DNA of 26,942 bases, from the NCBI GenBank assembly GCA_964571295.1, contig CAZNAO010000008.1:1-26942 (forward strand), given 5' to 3'. Shown in pieces: positions 8,159 to 14,915 of this stretch. Source of the DNA: UBA922 sp964571295. Lineage in GTDB: Bacteria > Patescibacteriota > Patescibacteriia > Magasanikbacterales > UBA922. Position numbers and translations under genes: made by a program. The notes under the pieces were generated by a model. That model saw only the letters and a list, made by a program, of their open reading frames with translations, did not search any database and had not been told where the DNA came from. Numbering within the stretch: position 1 is the stretch's first letter; each line of letters begins with the position of its first letter.

Positions 8159-9592
8159 ATGCAACAACCAGGATTCAAAAAAGCGTTGAAAATATTTCAT
8201 CACATCGCCAAGACAGTTCCGGCTTATCAGAAATTTCTCAAATCAGAGGGGATACGTCCCGAGTCGATCAAAACACTCGAAGATTTTGAAAAAATTCCGT
8301 ACGTTGATAAAAAAAATTATTTGAGAAAATATGAGTATCCGGAGTTATTTCCACAGGGACATATACCGGAAATGATCTCAGCAAGCTCAGGATCGTCGGG
8401 TAAACCATTTTATTGGCCACGGAGCGCCGCTCTTCATGAAGAGGGTGCAGACATACATGCTCGAATTTTTGGGAATATATTTAATCTTAAAGGAAAAAAG
8501 ACGCTTGCTATCGTATCGTTTTCGATGGGGATGTGGATTGCGGGGACATATACACTACTCTCGATCTTGGAACTTAAAAAACGAAATGGTCTTGATATTT
8601 CGGTGGCAACACCGGGGATCGAAATCGAGGACACATTAGCGATATTGCGTGACGTTGCAAAAAATTTCGAAGCTATTATCTTTATTGGGTATCCTCCATT
8701 TGTCATGGATTTGGTAAAAAATGCGCAAAAAGAGGGTATTAACTTTAGAGCATGGGATACGTTTTTTTTATTTGCTGGCGAACAATTTTCTGAAATATGG
8801 CGTGAGTATATATATAAGACAGCCGGGGTACCTCACGGACTTTCTCGGTCGGTAAGTATTTATGGTACGGCTGATGCGGGGATTATAGGGCACGAAACAC
8901 CCGCTACAGTGGCGTTTCGTAAGAATTTTTTACGTTCTGATTGTGTGCATACCGATCGTATCGACGATATTGGAGGCGCACAAACATTGGTGCAGTATTA
9001 TCCAGAGTATAAATATCTGGAAACGTATAAAGGCGAACTTTTAATGACAACACAGTATACAGGAATACCACTTGTGAAGTATAATATACATGATCAGTGT
9101 ATTTTGATACCAGCAAAGGAATTCAGAGACATTTCAAGAAACGCACATGTGTATGATAATTTTTCTGAATTATCTGAGAAAGGTTTTGATCTGCCGGTTA
9201 TCGCTTTATATGGAAGAAAAGATATTGCGGTTATGTTCTATGCACTCATTATCTATCCGCAAAATATCAAAGCAGGTCTAGAAGAAAGAAATATTACACA
9301 ATATGTGACGGGAAAATTCATTGCTGAAGTAAAACACACAAAAACAGGAAAACAGACATTGTACATCCATGTTGAATTGGCACAGAACAAGTCAGAGGGT
9401 GTCGGTATAAAGAAGAAAATACAGGCCACTATTGTCAAGCAATTATCTCTCAAGAATGCAGAATATCGAAAATTGGTAGCATCAATTGGTAAGGCTGCAT
9501 ACCCGACTATTAGCCTGTATCCTTCAGGTTCAGAACATTTCAAAATTAAAAAATCAAAGCTTAATTGGATGAAGAAAAACACCAATGTATGA
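8159..9592 (+). CDS. PaaK/CapK-like adenylate-forming ligase
   Basis: 477 residues, close to phenylacetate-CoA ligase length (about 430-450). The ANL-superfamily motifs are visible in order: phosphate loop SSGSSGKP (76-83), YGTADAG (235-241, the YGXTE position), YNIHDQ (308-313, the aspartate that binds ribose), GRKD (352-355, hinge), and a lysine-rich C-terminus KIKKSKLNW that could supply the A10 lysine. The enzyme should activate a carboxylic acid as an acyl-AMP and pass it to CoA or another thiol or amine. LuxE-type acyl transfer and phenazine-type ligases are alternatives. It starts 6 nt after the ThiF-like gene, and its stop overlaps the histidine-kinase start (ATGA). The substrate is unknown, though the neighbouring dehydrogenase suggests an amino acid or 2-oxo acid derivative. 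Confidence 0.85.
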   Translation: MQQPGFKKALKIFHHIAKTVPAYQKFLKSEGIRPESIKTLEDFEKIPYVDKKNYLRKYEYPELFPQGHIPEMISASSGSSGKPFYWPRSAALHEEGADIHARIFGNIFNLKGKKTLAIVSFSMGMWIAGTYTLLSILELKKRNGLDISVATPGIEIEDTLAILRDVAKNFEAIIFIGYPPFVMDLVKNAQKEGINFRAWDTFFLFAGEQFSEIWREYIYKTAGVPHGLSRSVSIYGTADAGIIGHETPATVAFRKNFLRSDCVHTDRIDDIGGAQTLVQYYPEYKYLETYKGELLMTTQYTGIPLVKYNIHDQCILIPAKEFRDISRNAHVYDNFSELSEKGFDLPVIALYGRKDIAVMFYALIIYPQNIKAGLEERNITQYVTGKFIAEVKHTKTGKQTLYIHVELAQNKSEGVGIKKKIQATIVKQLSLKNAEYRKLVASIGKAAYPTISLYPSGSEHFKIKKSKLNWMKKNTNV

Positions 9593-11217
9593 TTCCATTG
9601 GAAGTATTGATACAAAGATTAGAATTCCCCTCACTGGTATTCGTAGGGCTTACGATTGTAGGGTTAGGAGCCATTGTCTTTTATCGTGCCCGCCGAAGTG
9701 CGAGCGGACTTTTGTTTGTCATGCTTTCGTTGAGTTTTGCGGCATGGGCAATCGTAAATTATTTTTCACTTAACCAAGTATCTACTGATTCAGTACTTTT
9801 CTGGGCACGAGCAGTGCTCTTTAGTGCTGCCCCTCAGGCAATGATTTTCGCGCTATTGATGCATACTTTTCCTTCGGAAAAACTACGTATGCCAAAAGGA
9901 AAGGTAGGTCTGTATTTCTTATTACTGATAATTCAGATGGGTTTTGCGCTTTCACCATATGTGTTTAGTGGTATTGAGTGGGAGGGGCGCAAGGCAGTAC
10001 CAATGGTAAGTTGGGGGGTGGGAATTTACATGGCGATCATGATATATTTTTTTGCTCAAGGAATCTATTGGCTGGTAAAAAAATTTATCTATGCAAAAAA
10101 TAACGAGAAAAGAAATTTATTGATTATTTTATATGGATTTGGAAGTTTAATTTTTTTCTTACTGACTTTCCTATTATTCGCGGTCGTATTTTTTAACAAT
10201 ACGACTTTTTTGCCGGTAAGTCCTATTTTTGTATTACCTTTTATTATATCTACAGGATACACATTGGTACGTCAGGAATTTTTGCATATTCGTCTGGTGA
10301 CGACTGAATTTGTGGCTGCCTTTCTTACTATCATATTATTGACCGATGCATTGCTTTCCGAGAGGTTGTTTCAGGTTATATGGAAATCAGCGTTTGGTAT
10401 CGGTGTAGGTATTTTGGGTTTTTTATTAATTCGTTCTGTGTATAGAGAAATAGCACAAAGAAAAAAACTTGATTCACTCACACATTCCCTTGAAAAGGCA
10501 AACATCCGCCTCAAAGAGCTTGACCAGCAAAAGACTGAATTCTTGTCAATCGCATCGCATCAGCTCCGGACCCCCTTGTCGATTATCAAGGGATATATTG
10601 AATTGATCTATGACGGCGCATACGGTAAGCCGACAAAAAAATTACAGACCGTTCTCCATAATATGGATGAGAGTAATGAACGCTTGGTAAAACTGGTCGA
10701 TGAATTTTTGGATATTACCCGGATTGAACAAGGGAGGACCAAATTTTCGTTTGAATCTTCAGATATCAATGAATTGGTAGCGGGAGTGGTAGGGGAGTTG
10801 AAAGACCGGGCAAAAGCGGCAGGGATCACCATACATTTTGCGAATTCAAATGAGATCGACAACGTATATATGGATCCGGAAAAAATCAGGCACGTGGTAT
10901 TCAACTACGTGGATAATGCGATCAAATACAGTGGCAATGGAAAAGATATCGAAGTAAACATAGAGTACGAGAACAATGGCTGTACCGTCCGGGTAAAAGA
11001 CCATGGGCTCGGGTTTGGTACGCCAGATCATGCGAGTTTCTTCCAGAAATTCTATCGTGGTGAGAATGTGAAAGGAACGAACGTCAACGGAACTGGACTC
11101 GGCATCTATGTGTGTCGTAAATTTATCGAAGCGCACAAGGGACATGTCTGGGCAAAGAGTGATGGAATGGGCAAGGGGAGTGAATTCGGTTTTTGGATAC
11201 CTGACAAGAAGCAATAA
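9589..11217 (+). CDS. Membrane sensor histidine kinase with multi-pass N-terminal domain
   Basis: 542 residues. The first roughly 285 residues contain about eight hydrophobic segments (for example 13-33, 40-60, 107-125, 138-160, 180-205, 240-255 and 262-282), like the histidine-kinase 7TM sensor domain. A coiled coil follows (about 285-315). The HisKA domain has H324 in SIASHQLRTPL. The HATPase domain has N443 (YVDNAIKYS), DHGLGFG (471-477) and GTGLGIY (501-507). No PAS domain and no adjacent response regulator are seen. I choose the ATG at 9589, which overlaps the ligase stop by 4 nt, over the in-frame ATG at 9565 that would overlap it by 28 nt. Translational coupling to the ligase ties the sensor to the metabolic genes. 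Confidence 0.9.
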   Translation: MIPLEVLIQRLEFPSLVFVGLTIVGLGAIVFYRARRSASGLLFVMLSLSFAAWAIVNYFSLNQVSTDSVLFWARAVLFSAAPQAMIFALLMHTFPSEKLRMPKGKVGLYFLLLIIQMGFALSPYVFSGIEWEGRKAVPMVSWGVGIYMAIMIYFFAQGIYWLVKKFIYAKNNEKRNLLIILYGFGSLIFFLLTFLLFAVVFFNNTTFLPVSPIFVLPFIISTGYTLVRQEFLHIRLVTTEFVAAFLTIILLTDALLSERLFQVIWKSAFGIGVGILGFLLIRSVYREIAQRKKLDSLTHSLEKANIRLKELDQQKTEFLSIASHQLRTPLSIIKGYIELIYDGAYGKPTKKLQTVLHNMDESNERLVKLVDEFLDITRIEQGRTKFSFESSDINELVAGVVGELKDRAKAAGITIHFANSNEIDNVYMDPEKIRHVVFNYVDNAIKYSGNGKDIEVNIEYENNGCTVRVKDHGLGFGTPDHASFFQKFYRGENVKGTNVNGTGLGIYVCRKFIEAHKGHVWAKSDGMGKGSEFGFWIPDKKQ

Positions 11218-11228
11218 CACGGGTTTTC

Positions 11229-11262
11229 TTGCTGATTGTGGTAATGTGGTGTACACTATAGT
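11229..11262 (+). promoter_or_regulatory. Possible promoter for the bactofilin gene
   Basis: TATAGT at 11257-11262 is a good -10 hexamer. Candidate -35 elements are TTGTGG at 11236 (15-nt spacer) and TTGCTG at 11229, which instead pairs at 17 nt with TACACT at 11252. The leader would be about 20 nt. The -35 assignment is uncertain. Confidence 0.35.
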
Positions 11263-11289
11263 AATCATCTCTTATTATTTATCGTACCT

Positions 11290-11775
11290 ATGTTTAAGAA
11301 TTCTTCTGAGCCTCAAAGACTTCAAGTCAATGAACAAGTGAACACTCCGCGTACTCACCATGATGAAGTGGAGACCGTTGTCGGTCCGTCAGTCGTGGTT
11401 GAGGGAGATTTTTCTTCAGAAGGTAATATCCTGGTTAAAGGAACCGTATCCGGAAATGTACAGACCGGTAAATTATTAACCGTCGAAGAGGGTGCAAAAA
11501 TTCTTGCAAATATAAAGGCAGGTGACGCACTGGTCTCAGGTGAAATCAAAGGAAATGTACGTGTCGAGGATAAATTACAGGTGACCGAGAGCGGACGAAT
11601 CTTGGGAGATATCTATTGTCGTGTACTCGAAGTCGAATCGGGAGCAATCATTCATGGAAAAGTGACGATGACTGATATTGAAATCGAAGATATTCGTCCA
11701 GACCGAAAACGCACGACCGTACGAACCAAATCAAAAGTCGAAATACTGCCTGAAGAAACTGAAGAGGCATTGTGA
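11290..11775 (+). CDS. Bactofilin (polymer-forming cytoskeletal protein)
   Basis: 161 residues. The central 100 or so residues (about 30-130) form the bactofilin beta-helix: repeated short hydrophobic/glycine turns such as VVVEGDFSSEGNILVKGTV, VSGEIKGNVRV and VESGAIIHGKV. The flanking ends are hydrophilic and disordered, as is usual for the family. Bactofilins self-assemble into filaments without nucleotide and act in cell shape, cell-wall placement or appendage positioning. The start (TACCTATG) has no Shine-Dalgarno. It follows the histidine kinase by 72 nt with a possible promoter and precedes a lipid-kinase-like gene by 37 nt. Confidence 0.9.
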   Translation: MFKNSSEPQRLQVNEQVNTPRTHHDEVETVVGPSVVVEGDFSSEGNILVKGTVSGNVQTGKLLTVEEGAKILANIKAGDALVSGEIKGNVRVEDKLQVTESGRILGDIYCRVLEVESGAIIHGKVTMTDIEIEDIRPDRKRTTVRTKSKVEILPEETEEAL

Positions 11776-11812
11776 AGCGGCGGAATTAACCCGCAGGTGA
11801 ATCAAGGCGAGT

Positions 11813-12574
11813 ATGTATGTCTATCTCTACGACAACTTTTTGAAGCACAAGCGATACGAAACGATTCTGAAAGCAATAGAAACGCGTCTGACCGATTATG
11901 GAATCGCAGGGAAAATCGTTCGGCTCCAGCACTACTCTTCGGCCGATCTGCTCCTACAGGACGAAGTCCGGAAAGGTGCAAAAACCGTGGTGATCGTGGG
12001 AAACGACACCACGTTTGGTCATATCTTGTCCTATGTTGCGTCGCATGACGTGACGTTTGCGTTTATCCCGATCGGGCCCAATAACACGATTGCGGAGGTA
12101 CTCGGAATTCCAGTCGGTATTGAAGCGTGCGACATATTGGCACGTCGACGAAGACTGAGGCTTGATGTCGGCTGGGTGAATAATCGGTACTTTGTGTCAC
12201 AGCTCCATATCCCGCCGAGCACTATCGCAATTCAGTATGATGAACGGTTTAATGTTTCGAGTACGAGTGGAAAAATGGAATTGGTAGTGTGCAATCTCCA
12301 GCCTTTCTTCTGGACAGGGAAAGGCAGGCGCTACGTCGCGCATCCGCAAGATAATAAATTGGAAGCATTTTTGCGCCCTGTTGTTCCTGGAAGCTGGTTC
12401 AAAAAAGAAGATTTTGAAGAGCCGAGTATTTTTCCCTTCGAAGAAATGGTGGTGACCAGTAAAAAACCGTTCGTAGTCGAGGCCGACGGCAAGATCACCA
12501 AAGAAGTAAAAGTAACGATCAGGCTTGCAAAAAGTCGAATCGACATGGTGGTCGGAAAAGAGCGCAAATTTTGA
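11813..12574 (+). CDS. Diacylglycerol kinase-like protein (DAGK/NAD-kinase superfamily)
   Basis: 253 residues. The N-terminal half resembles the DAGK catalytic domain: a Rossmann-like start (YVYLYDNF), a strand-turn at VVIVGNDTTFGHIL and a following IPIGPNNTIAEVLGIP, which corresponds to the LPXGTGNDFA motif. The C-terminal beta-rich half (KKPFVVEADGK near residue 222) matches the second domain, where lipid kinases typically have a VDGE-like motif. The signature GGDGT is changed to GNDTT, so activity on lipids is uncertain. This could be a divergent lipid kinase or a regulatory relative. An AAGG sequence lies 6-7 nt before the ATG, one of the few Shine-Dalgarno-like sites in the window. It ends just before the terminator/promoter overlap of rnpB. 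Confidence 0.7.
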   Translation: MYVYLYDNFLKHKRYETILKAIETRLTDYGIAGKIVRLQHYSSADLLLQDEVRKGAKTVVIVGNDTTFGHILSYVASHDVTFAFIPIGPNNTIAEVLGIPVGIEACDILARRRRLRLDVGWVNNRYFVSQLHIPPSTIAIQYDERFNVSSTSGKMELVVCNLQPFFWTGKGRRYVAHPQDNKLEAFLRPVVPGSWFKKEDFEEPSIFPFEEMVVTSKKPFVVEADGKITKEVKVTIRLAKSRIDMVVGKERKF

Positions 12575-12595
12575 TCTTGTAAGAGTGTCCGTAGC

Positions 12596-12624
12596 TTGAC
12601 AAATACCACAAAATGTGGTATTTT
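12596..12624 (+). promoter_or_regulatory. rnpB promoter, with its spacer inside a terminator hairpin
   Basis: TTGACA at 12596-12601, a 17-nt spacer, TATTTT at 12619-12624, then 6 nt to the G at 12631 where helix P1 of RNase P RNA begins. The hairpin 12601-12623 of the upstream terminator fills the spacer and overlaps both hexamers. Confidence 0.75.
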
Positions 12625-12626
12625 TT
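12601..12626 (+). terminator. Intrinsic terminator after the DAGK-like gene
   Basis: A 10-bp stem, AAATACCACA paired with TGTGGTATTT, around a 3-nt loop AAA, with a run of six T at 12621-12626. It occupies the spacer of the rnpB promoter. Confidence 0.65.
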
Positions 12627-12630
12627 GTAC

Positions 12631-13049
12631 GTTTCACATGATTCTGGATAATCGCCCATACGGGAGGAAAGTCCGAACTCCTCTTGATGCGTTTTGTATC
12701 AAGGACAAAGGTAATGGATAACGTCCATCCGTGCAGTCGCGAGGCTGTATGCGGGACAGTACCACAGAGACAATACTACCCTAAACCACTAGTGTTTGGG
12801 GGAAAGGTGAAAAGTGTATCAATGTATTGATAGGTTCAGCATATGCACTGTATCAATGCTATGATACTTCTTCTGTCGCAAGGCAGAACGATGGCAAACC
12901 CTACCTGGAGAAAGAGCAGCGTTTCCCGAGTATCTCGGGATTCGAAAAGTTAGCTCGTTTGATCACGATAGTAATATCGGGGCTAGAGAAATGATTATCG
13001 CCTGGCCTTGACCAGGAACAAAATTCGGCTTATACGAATCGTGTGAAAC
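12631..13049 (+). ncRNA. rnpB: RNase P RNA, bacterial type A-like
   Basis: Catalytic RNA that matures tRNA 5' ends. The 5' conserved block GAGGAAAGTCCG (12664-12675) and the 3' block ACAAAATTCGGCTTA (13018-13032) form the P4 core. Helix P1 is formed by GTTTCACATGATTC (12631-12644) and GAATCGTGTGAAAC (13036-13049), 14 bp with one G-U, which fixes both ends. The block GATGGCAAACCC lies in the centre. P3 appears to be reduced to a CCC-ATAC-GGG mini-hairpin. A hairpin at 12924-12940 (TCCCGAG/CTCGGGA) lies inside a short P15-like helix (GAGC 12914 with GCTC 12953), and I do not see the GGU motif expected in L15. The exact fold needs covariance modelling. Confidence 0.95.
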
Positions 13050-13051
13050 AC

Positions 13052-13084
13052 AAAACCCTGTACCAGAACGGTACAGGGTTTTTG
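13052..13084. terminator. Bidirectional terminator between rnpB and the small minus-strand gene
   Basis: A 13-bp perfect stem, AAAACCCTGTACC with GGTACAGGGTTTT, and a 5-nt loop. A T run follows on the plus strand (stops rnpB). The minus strand has TTTTGTGTTT after the stem, so it can also end the convergent gene at 13138-13365. Confidence 0.85.
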
Positions 13085-13137
13085 TATAATCGTGGATCCC
13101 TGCAGATGCTTCCGCAGGGGCACGAGTAAGAACGCTT

Positions 13138-13365
13138 CTACCACCAGTCATCAGGGTGTTCATCCTCCGGAGCCGTGTGCTCGCTATCCAGGAATCCGAT
13201 AATGATACATATGAAGAGAAGGAAACCGGAGACGGTTCGGAAGTCGCTCGCGGTCGCATACTCGGTGGAGTCGTACTCGAAGTAGAGCATGACTGCATGC
13301 GTGAGCGCTGCGATCGTGATTCCGACTGTGCCCGTAATTCTGCAGATCCAAAACGCCAGGCCCAT
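13138..13365 (-). CDS. Small two-TM membrane protein, unknown function
   Basis: 75 residues. I do not recognise a family. There are two predicted membrane segments, at about residues 4-28 (WICRITGTVGITIAALTHAV) and 43-60 (RTVSGFLLFICIIIGFL), separated by an acidic loop. A very acidic C-terminus ends in PEDEHPDDWW. Expression signals are unusually good: AAGGAAGG lies 6 nt before the ATG, the clearest Shine-Dalgarno in the window, and a TTGACT-17-TATTCT promoter lies upstream at 13405-13433. It converges with rnpB and shares its terminator. These signals argue that the gene is real despite its size. The frames on the opposite strand look like shadows. Confidence 0.7.
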   Translation of the reverse strand: MGLAFWICRITGTVGITIAALTHAVMLYFEYDSTEYATASDFRTVSGFLLFICIIIGFLDSEHTAPEDEHPDDWW

Positions 13366-13404
13366 GAGACACCTTCCTTATGAAGAGGATACTCGTGCAT
13401 GGGC

Positions 13405-13433
13405 AGAATAGGTAAAAAAGGGTAATTAGTCAA
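13405..13433 (-). promoter_or_regulatory. Promoter of the small two-TM gene
   Basis: Read on the minus strand: TTGACT (13433-13428), a 17-nt spacer, TATTCT (13410-13405). The predicted start near 13398 leaves a leader of about 33 nt that carries the AAGGAAGG ribosome-binding site. Confidence 0.6.
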
Positions 13434-13473
13434 GGTAAAAGCGATATTTTTGCCTTATTTGAGTAAAATATTT

Positions 13474-13504
13474 TTGTTTTTCCTGCTGTATGGTGTAGTA
13501 TAAA
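13474..13504 (+). promoter_or_regulatory. Possible promoter of the MBL-fold gene
   Basis: TTGTTT at 13474-13479 and TATAAA at 13499-13504 with a 19-nt spacer, longer than ideal. It would give a leader of about 20 nt before the ATG at 13531. Confidence 0.4.
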
Positions 13505-13530
13505 TACACTATGAATAGTAAAAATGACCT

Positions 13531-14571
13531 ATGTTCAAACGATTTGGAAAAGCTCCGCACGGCACACGATTGGAAAAAATCAAAAATTCTCCGCAGTATA
13601 AGGACGGTAAATTTCATAATCTGAAGCCGACACCCATGCTTGCAGAAGGGGCGACCTATGCGTCAGTCATCTACGACTTTCTTCGAAGCAAGAATACGCG
13701 CAGACGTCCTGCGACTGCAATTCCCGCTGTCAAGACAGATCTGCATGCACTGCCTCATACCGGAGAGTATCTGGTATGGTTCGGGCATTCGTCATATTTC
13801 ATGCAGATTGACGGTAAGCGGATTCTTGTCGATCCGGTACTGAGCGGAAGTGCGTCACCGATCAAAGGATTAAACAAATCGTTTAAAGGTTCTGATCAAT
13901 ACCATGCAAAAGATGTTCCCGCAGTCGATTTTCTTTTTTTGACACACGATCACTATGATCATGCTGATTATGATACGCTGGTAGAATTGCGACCGAAGGT
14001 AGGGACAGTGGTATGCGGATTGGGTGTCGGTTCGCATCTCGAATATTGGGGGTATGACGCAAAAAACATTCACGAGAAAGATTGGGGTGAGACGCTTGAA
14101 TTGGGAAACGGATTCACCGTACATACTACTCCCGCACGGCATTTTTCCGGCAGAGGATTTTCACGAAACAATACCTTGTGGGTGTCGTTCGTGCTCACGA
14201 CCCCGACCATAAAAATATTTATCGGGGGAGACGGCGGCTATGATACGCATTTCAAGGAAATCGGAGACATGTACGGACCGTTTGATCTCGTGATTCTGGA
14301 AGACGGTCAATACAACAAAAGCTGGAAATATATTCATCTCCTGCCGGAGGAGGTGCTCGAGGCGGCAAAAGATCTTCGGGGGAAGCGATTGCTCCCGGTC
14401 CATTCAGGAAAATTTATGATGTCGAATCATGCGTGGGATGAACCACTCCAGAAGATCACTGAATTGTGCCGCAAAGAAGGAATGCCGGTATTGACCCCCA
14501 TGATCGGGGAGAGAGTGGATTTGAAAGATGAGAATCAGACATTTCGTGAATGGTGGAAAGGAGTCGAGTGA
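13531..14571 (+). CDS. MBL-fold metallohydrolase, NAPE-PLD/UlaG type
   Basis: 346 residues. The metallo-beta-lactamase fold is marked by WFGHSSYFMQIDGKRILVDP (83-102), the metal motif THDHYDH (H139, H141, D143, H144), a third histidine at PARHFSG (H204), an aspartate at GGDGG (D234) and H291 (PVHSGKF). The arrangement and length match bacterial relatives of N-acyl-phosphatidylethanolamine phospholipase D, which hydrolyse phosphodiester or related bonds. The substrate cannot be read from sequence; phospholipids are one option. No signal peptide is seen, so it is cytoplasmic or peripheral to the membrane. It is a single-gene unit ended by the hairpin at 14663-14687. The start (GACCTATG) lacks a Shine-Dalgarno. 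Confidence 0.87.
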   Translation: MFKRFGKAPHGTRLEKIKNSPQYKDGKFHNLKPTPMLAEGATYASVIYDFLRSKNTRRRPATAIPAVKTDLHALPHTGEYLVWFGHSSYFMQIDGKRILVDPVLSGSASPIKGLNKSFKGSDQYHAKDVPAVDFLFLTHDHYDHADYDTLVELRPKVGTVVCGLGVGSHLEYWGYDAKNIHEKDWGETLELGNGFTVHTTPARHFSGRGFSRNNTLWVSFVLTTPTIKIFIGGDGGYDTHFKEIGDMYGPFDLVILEDGQYNKSWKYIHLLPEEVLEAAKDLRGKRLLPVHSGKFMMSNHAWDEPLQKITELCRKEGMPVLTPMIGERVDLKDENQTFREWWKGVE

Positions 14572-14612
14572 AAGTTATGAGCATTGGATGATAAATAAAA
14601 AATAACCTATGA

Positions 14613-14644
14613 TATAGAAGGCGAAAAAGATTTGAGCTTCTATA
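14613..14644 (+). other. Small hairpin downstream of the MBL-fold gene
   Basis: TATAGAAG (14613-14620) pairs with CTTCTATA (14637-14644), 8 bp around a 16-nt loop. No T run follows, so it is not a terminator by itself. It lies in the 3' untranslated region, just before the true terminator. Confidence 0.3.
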
Positions 14645-14662
14645 GTTAGTCTACTAAAACAT

Positions 14663-14687
14663 AAAAACACCCTCATCGGGTGTTTTT
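14663..14687. terminator. Bidirectional terminator between the MBL-fold gene and tRNA-Leu
   Basis: AAAAACACCC (14663-14672) pairs with GGGTGTTTTT (14678-14687), 10 bp with a 5-nt loop and T runs in both orientations. It serves the plus-strand MBL-fold gene and the minus-strand tRNA-Leu. Confidence 0.8.
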
Positions 14688-14733
14688 AATTTGGGATGAC
14701 TAGCGGTCACCCTAAGAGGGGTGTGGAACAGTG

Positions 14734-14815
14734 TGCTCAGGAGAGGACTCGAACCTCCATGCCTTTCGGCGCTACCACCTCAAGGTAGTGCGTCTACCAA
14801 TTTCGCCACCTGAGC
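14734..14815 (-). tRNA. tRNA-Leu (anticodon GAG)
   Basis: 82 nt, class II with a long variable arm. Acceptor GCTCAGG pairs with CCTGAGC, discriminator A. D-arm GCGAAATTGGTAGACGC. Anticodon stem CTACC/GGTAG with loop TTGAGGT gives GAG (plus-strand 14779-14781). T-arm GGAGG-TTCGAGT-CCTCT. The CCA end is not encoded; the genomic bases after the discriminator are CAC. A TTGACT at 14859-14854 and TATATT at 14833-14828 upstream could be its promoter, but the 20-nt spacer is long. Confidence 0.95.
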
Positions 14816-14897
14816 ATAAATTGCCTCAATATAGTGCCATAGAGAAGGGAAAAAGTCAAGATATGCATATCTATGCTAGGTGTTATATTCGGCAATA

Positions 14898-14906
14898 TGC
14901 TATACT
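14898..14906 (+). promoter_or_regulatory. Extended -10 promoter for the sugar-phosphate transferase gene
   Basis: TGCTATACT is an extended -10 (TG-n-TATACT) without a clear -35. The predicted start at about 14913 is three bases before the ATG at 14916, so the mRNA would be essentially leaderless. Confidence 0.5.
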
Positions 14907-14915
14907 TTCATCCAT

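Noticed and set aside
14828..14859. Promoter for tRNA-Leu (TTGACT ... TATATT, minus strand)
   Set aside because: The spacer is 20 nt, outside the usual 16-18. It is mentioned with the tRNA but not listed as a feature.
14880..14915. GTG start for the sugar-phosphate transferase at 14880
   Set aside because: A TGCTATACT extended -10 lies inside this stretch, and the ATG at 14916 gives a normal membrane-protein N-terminus.
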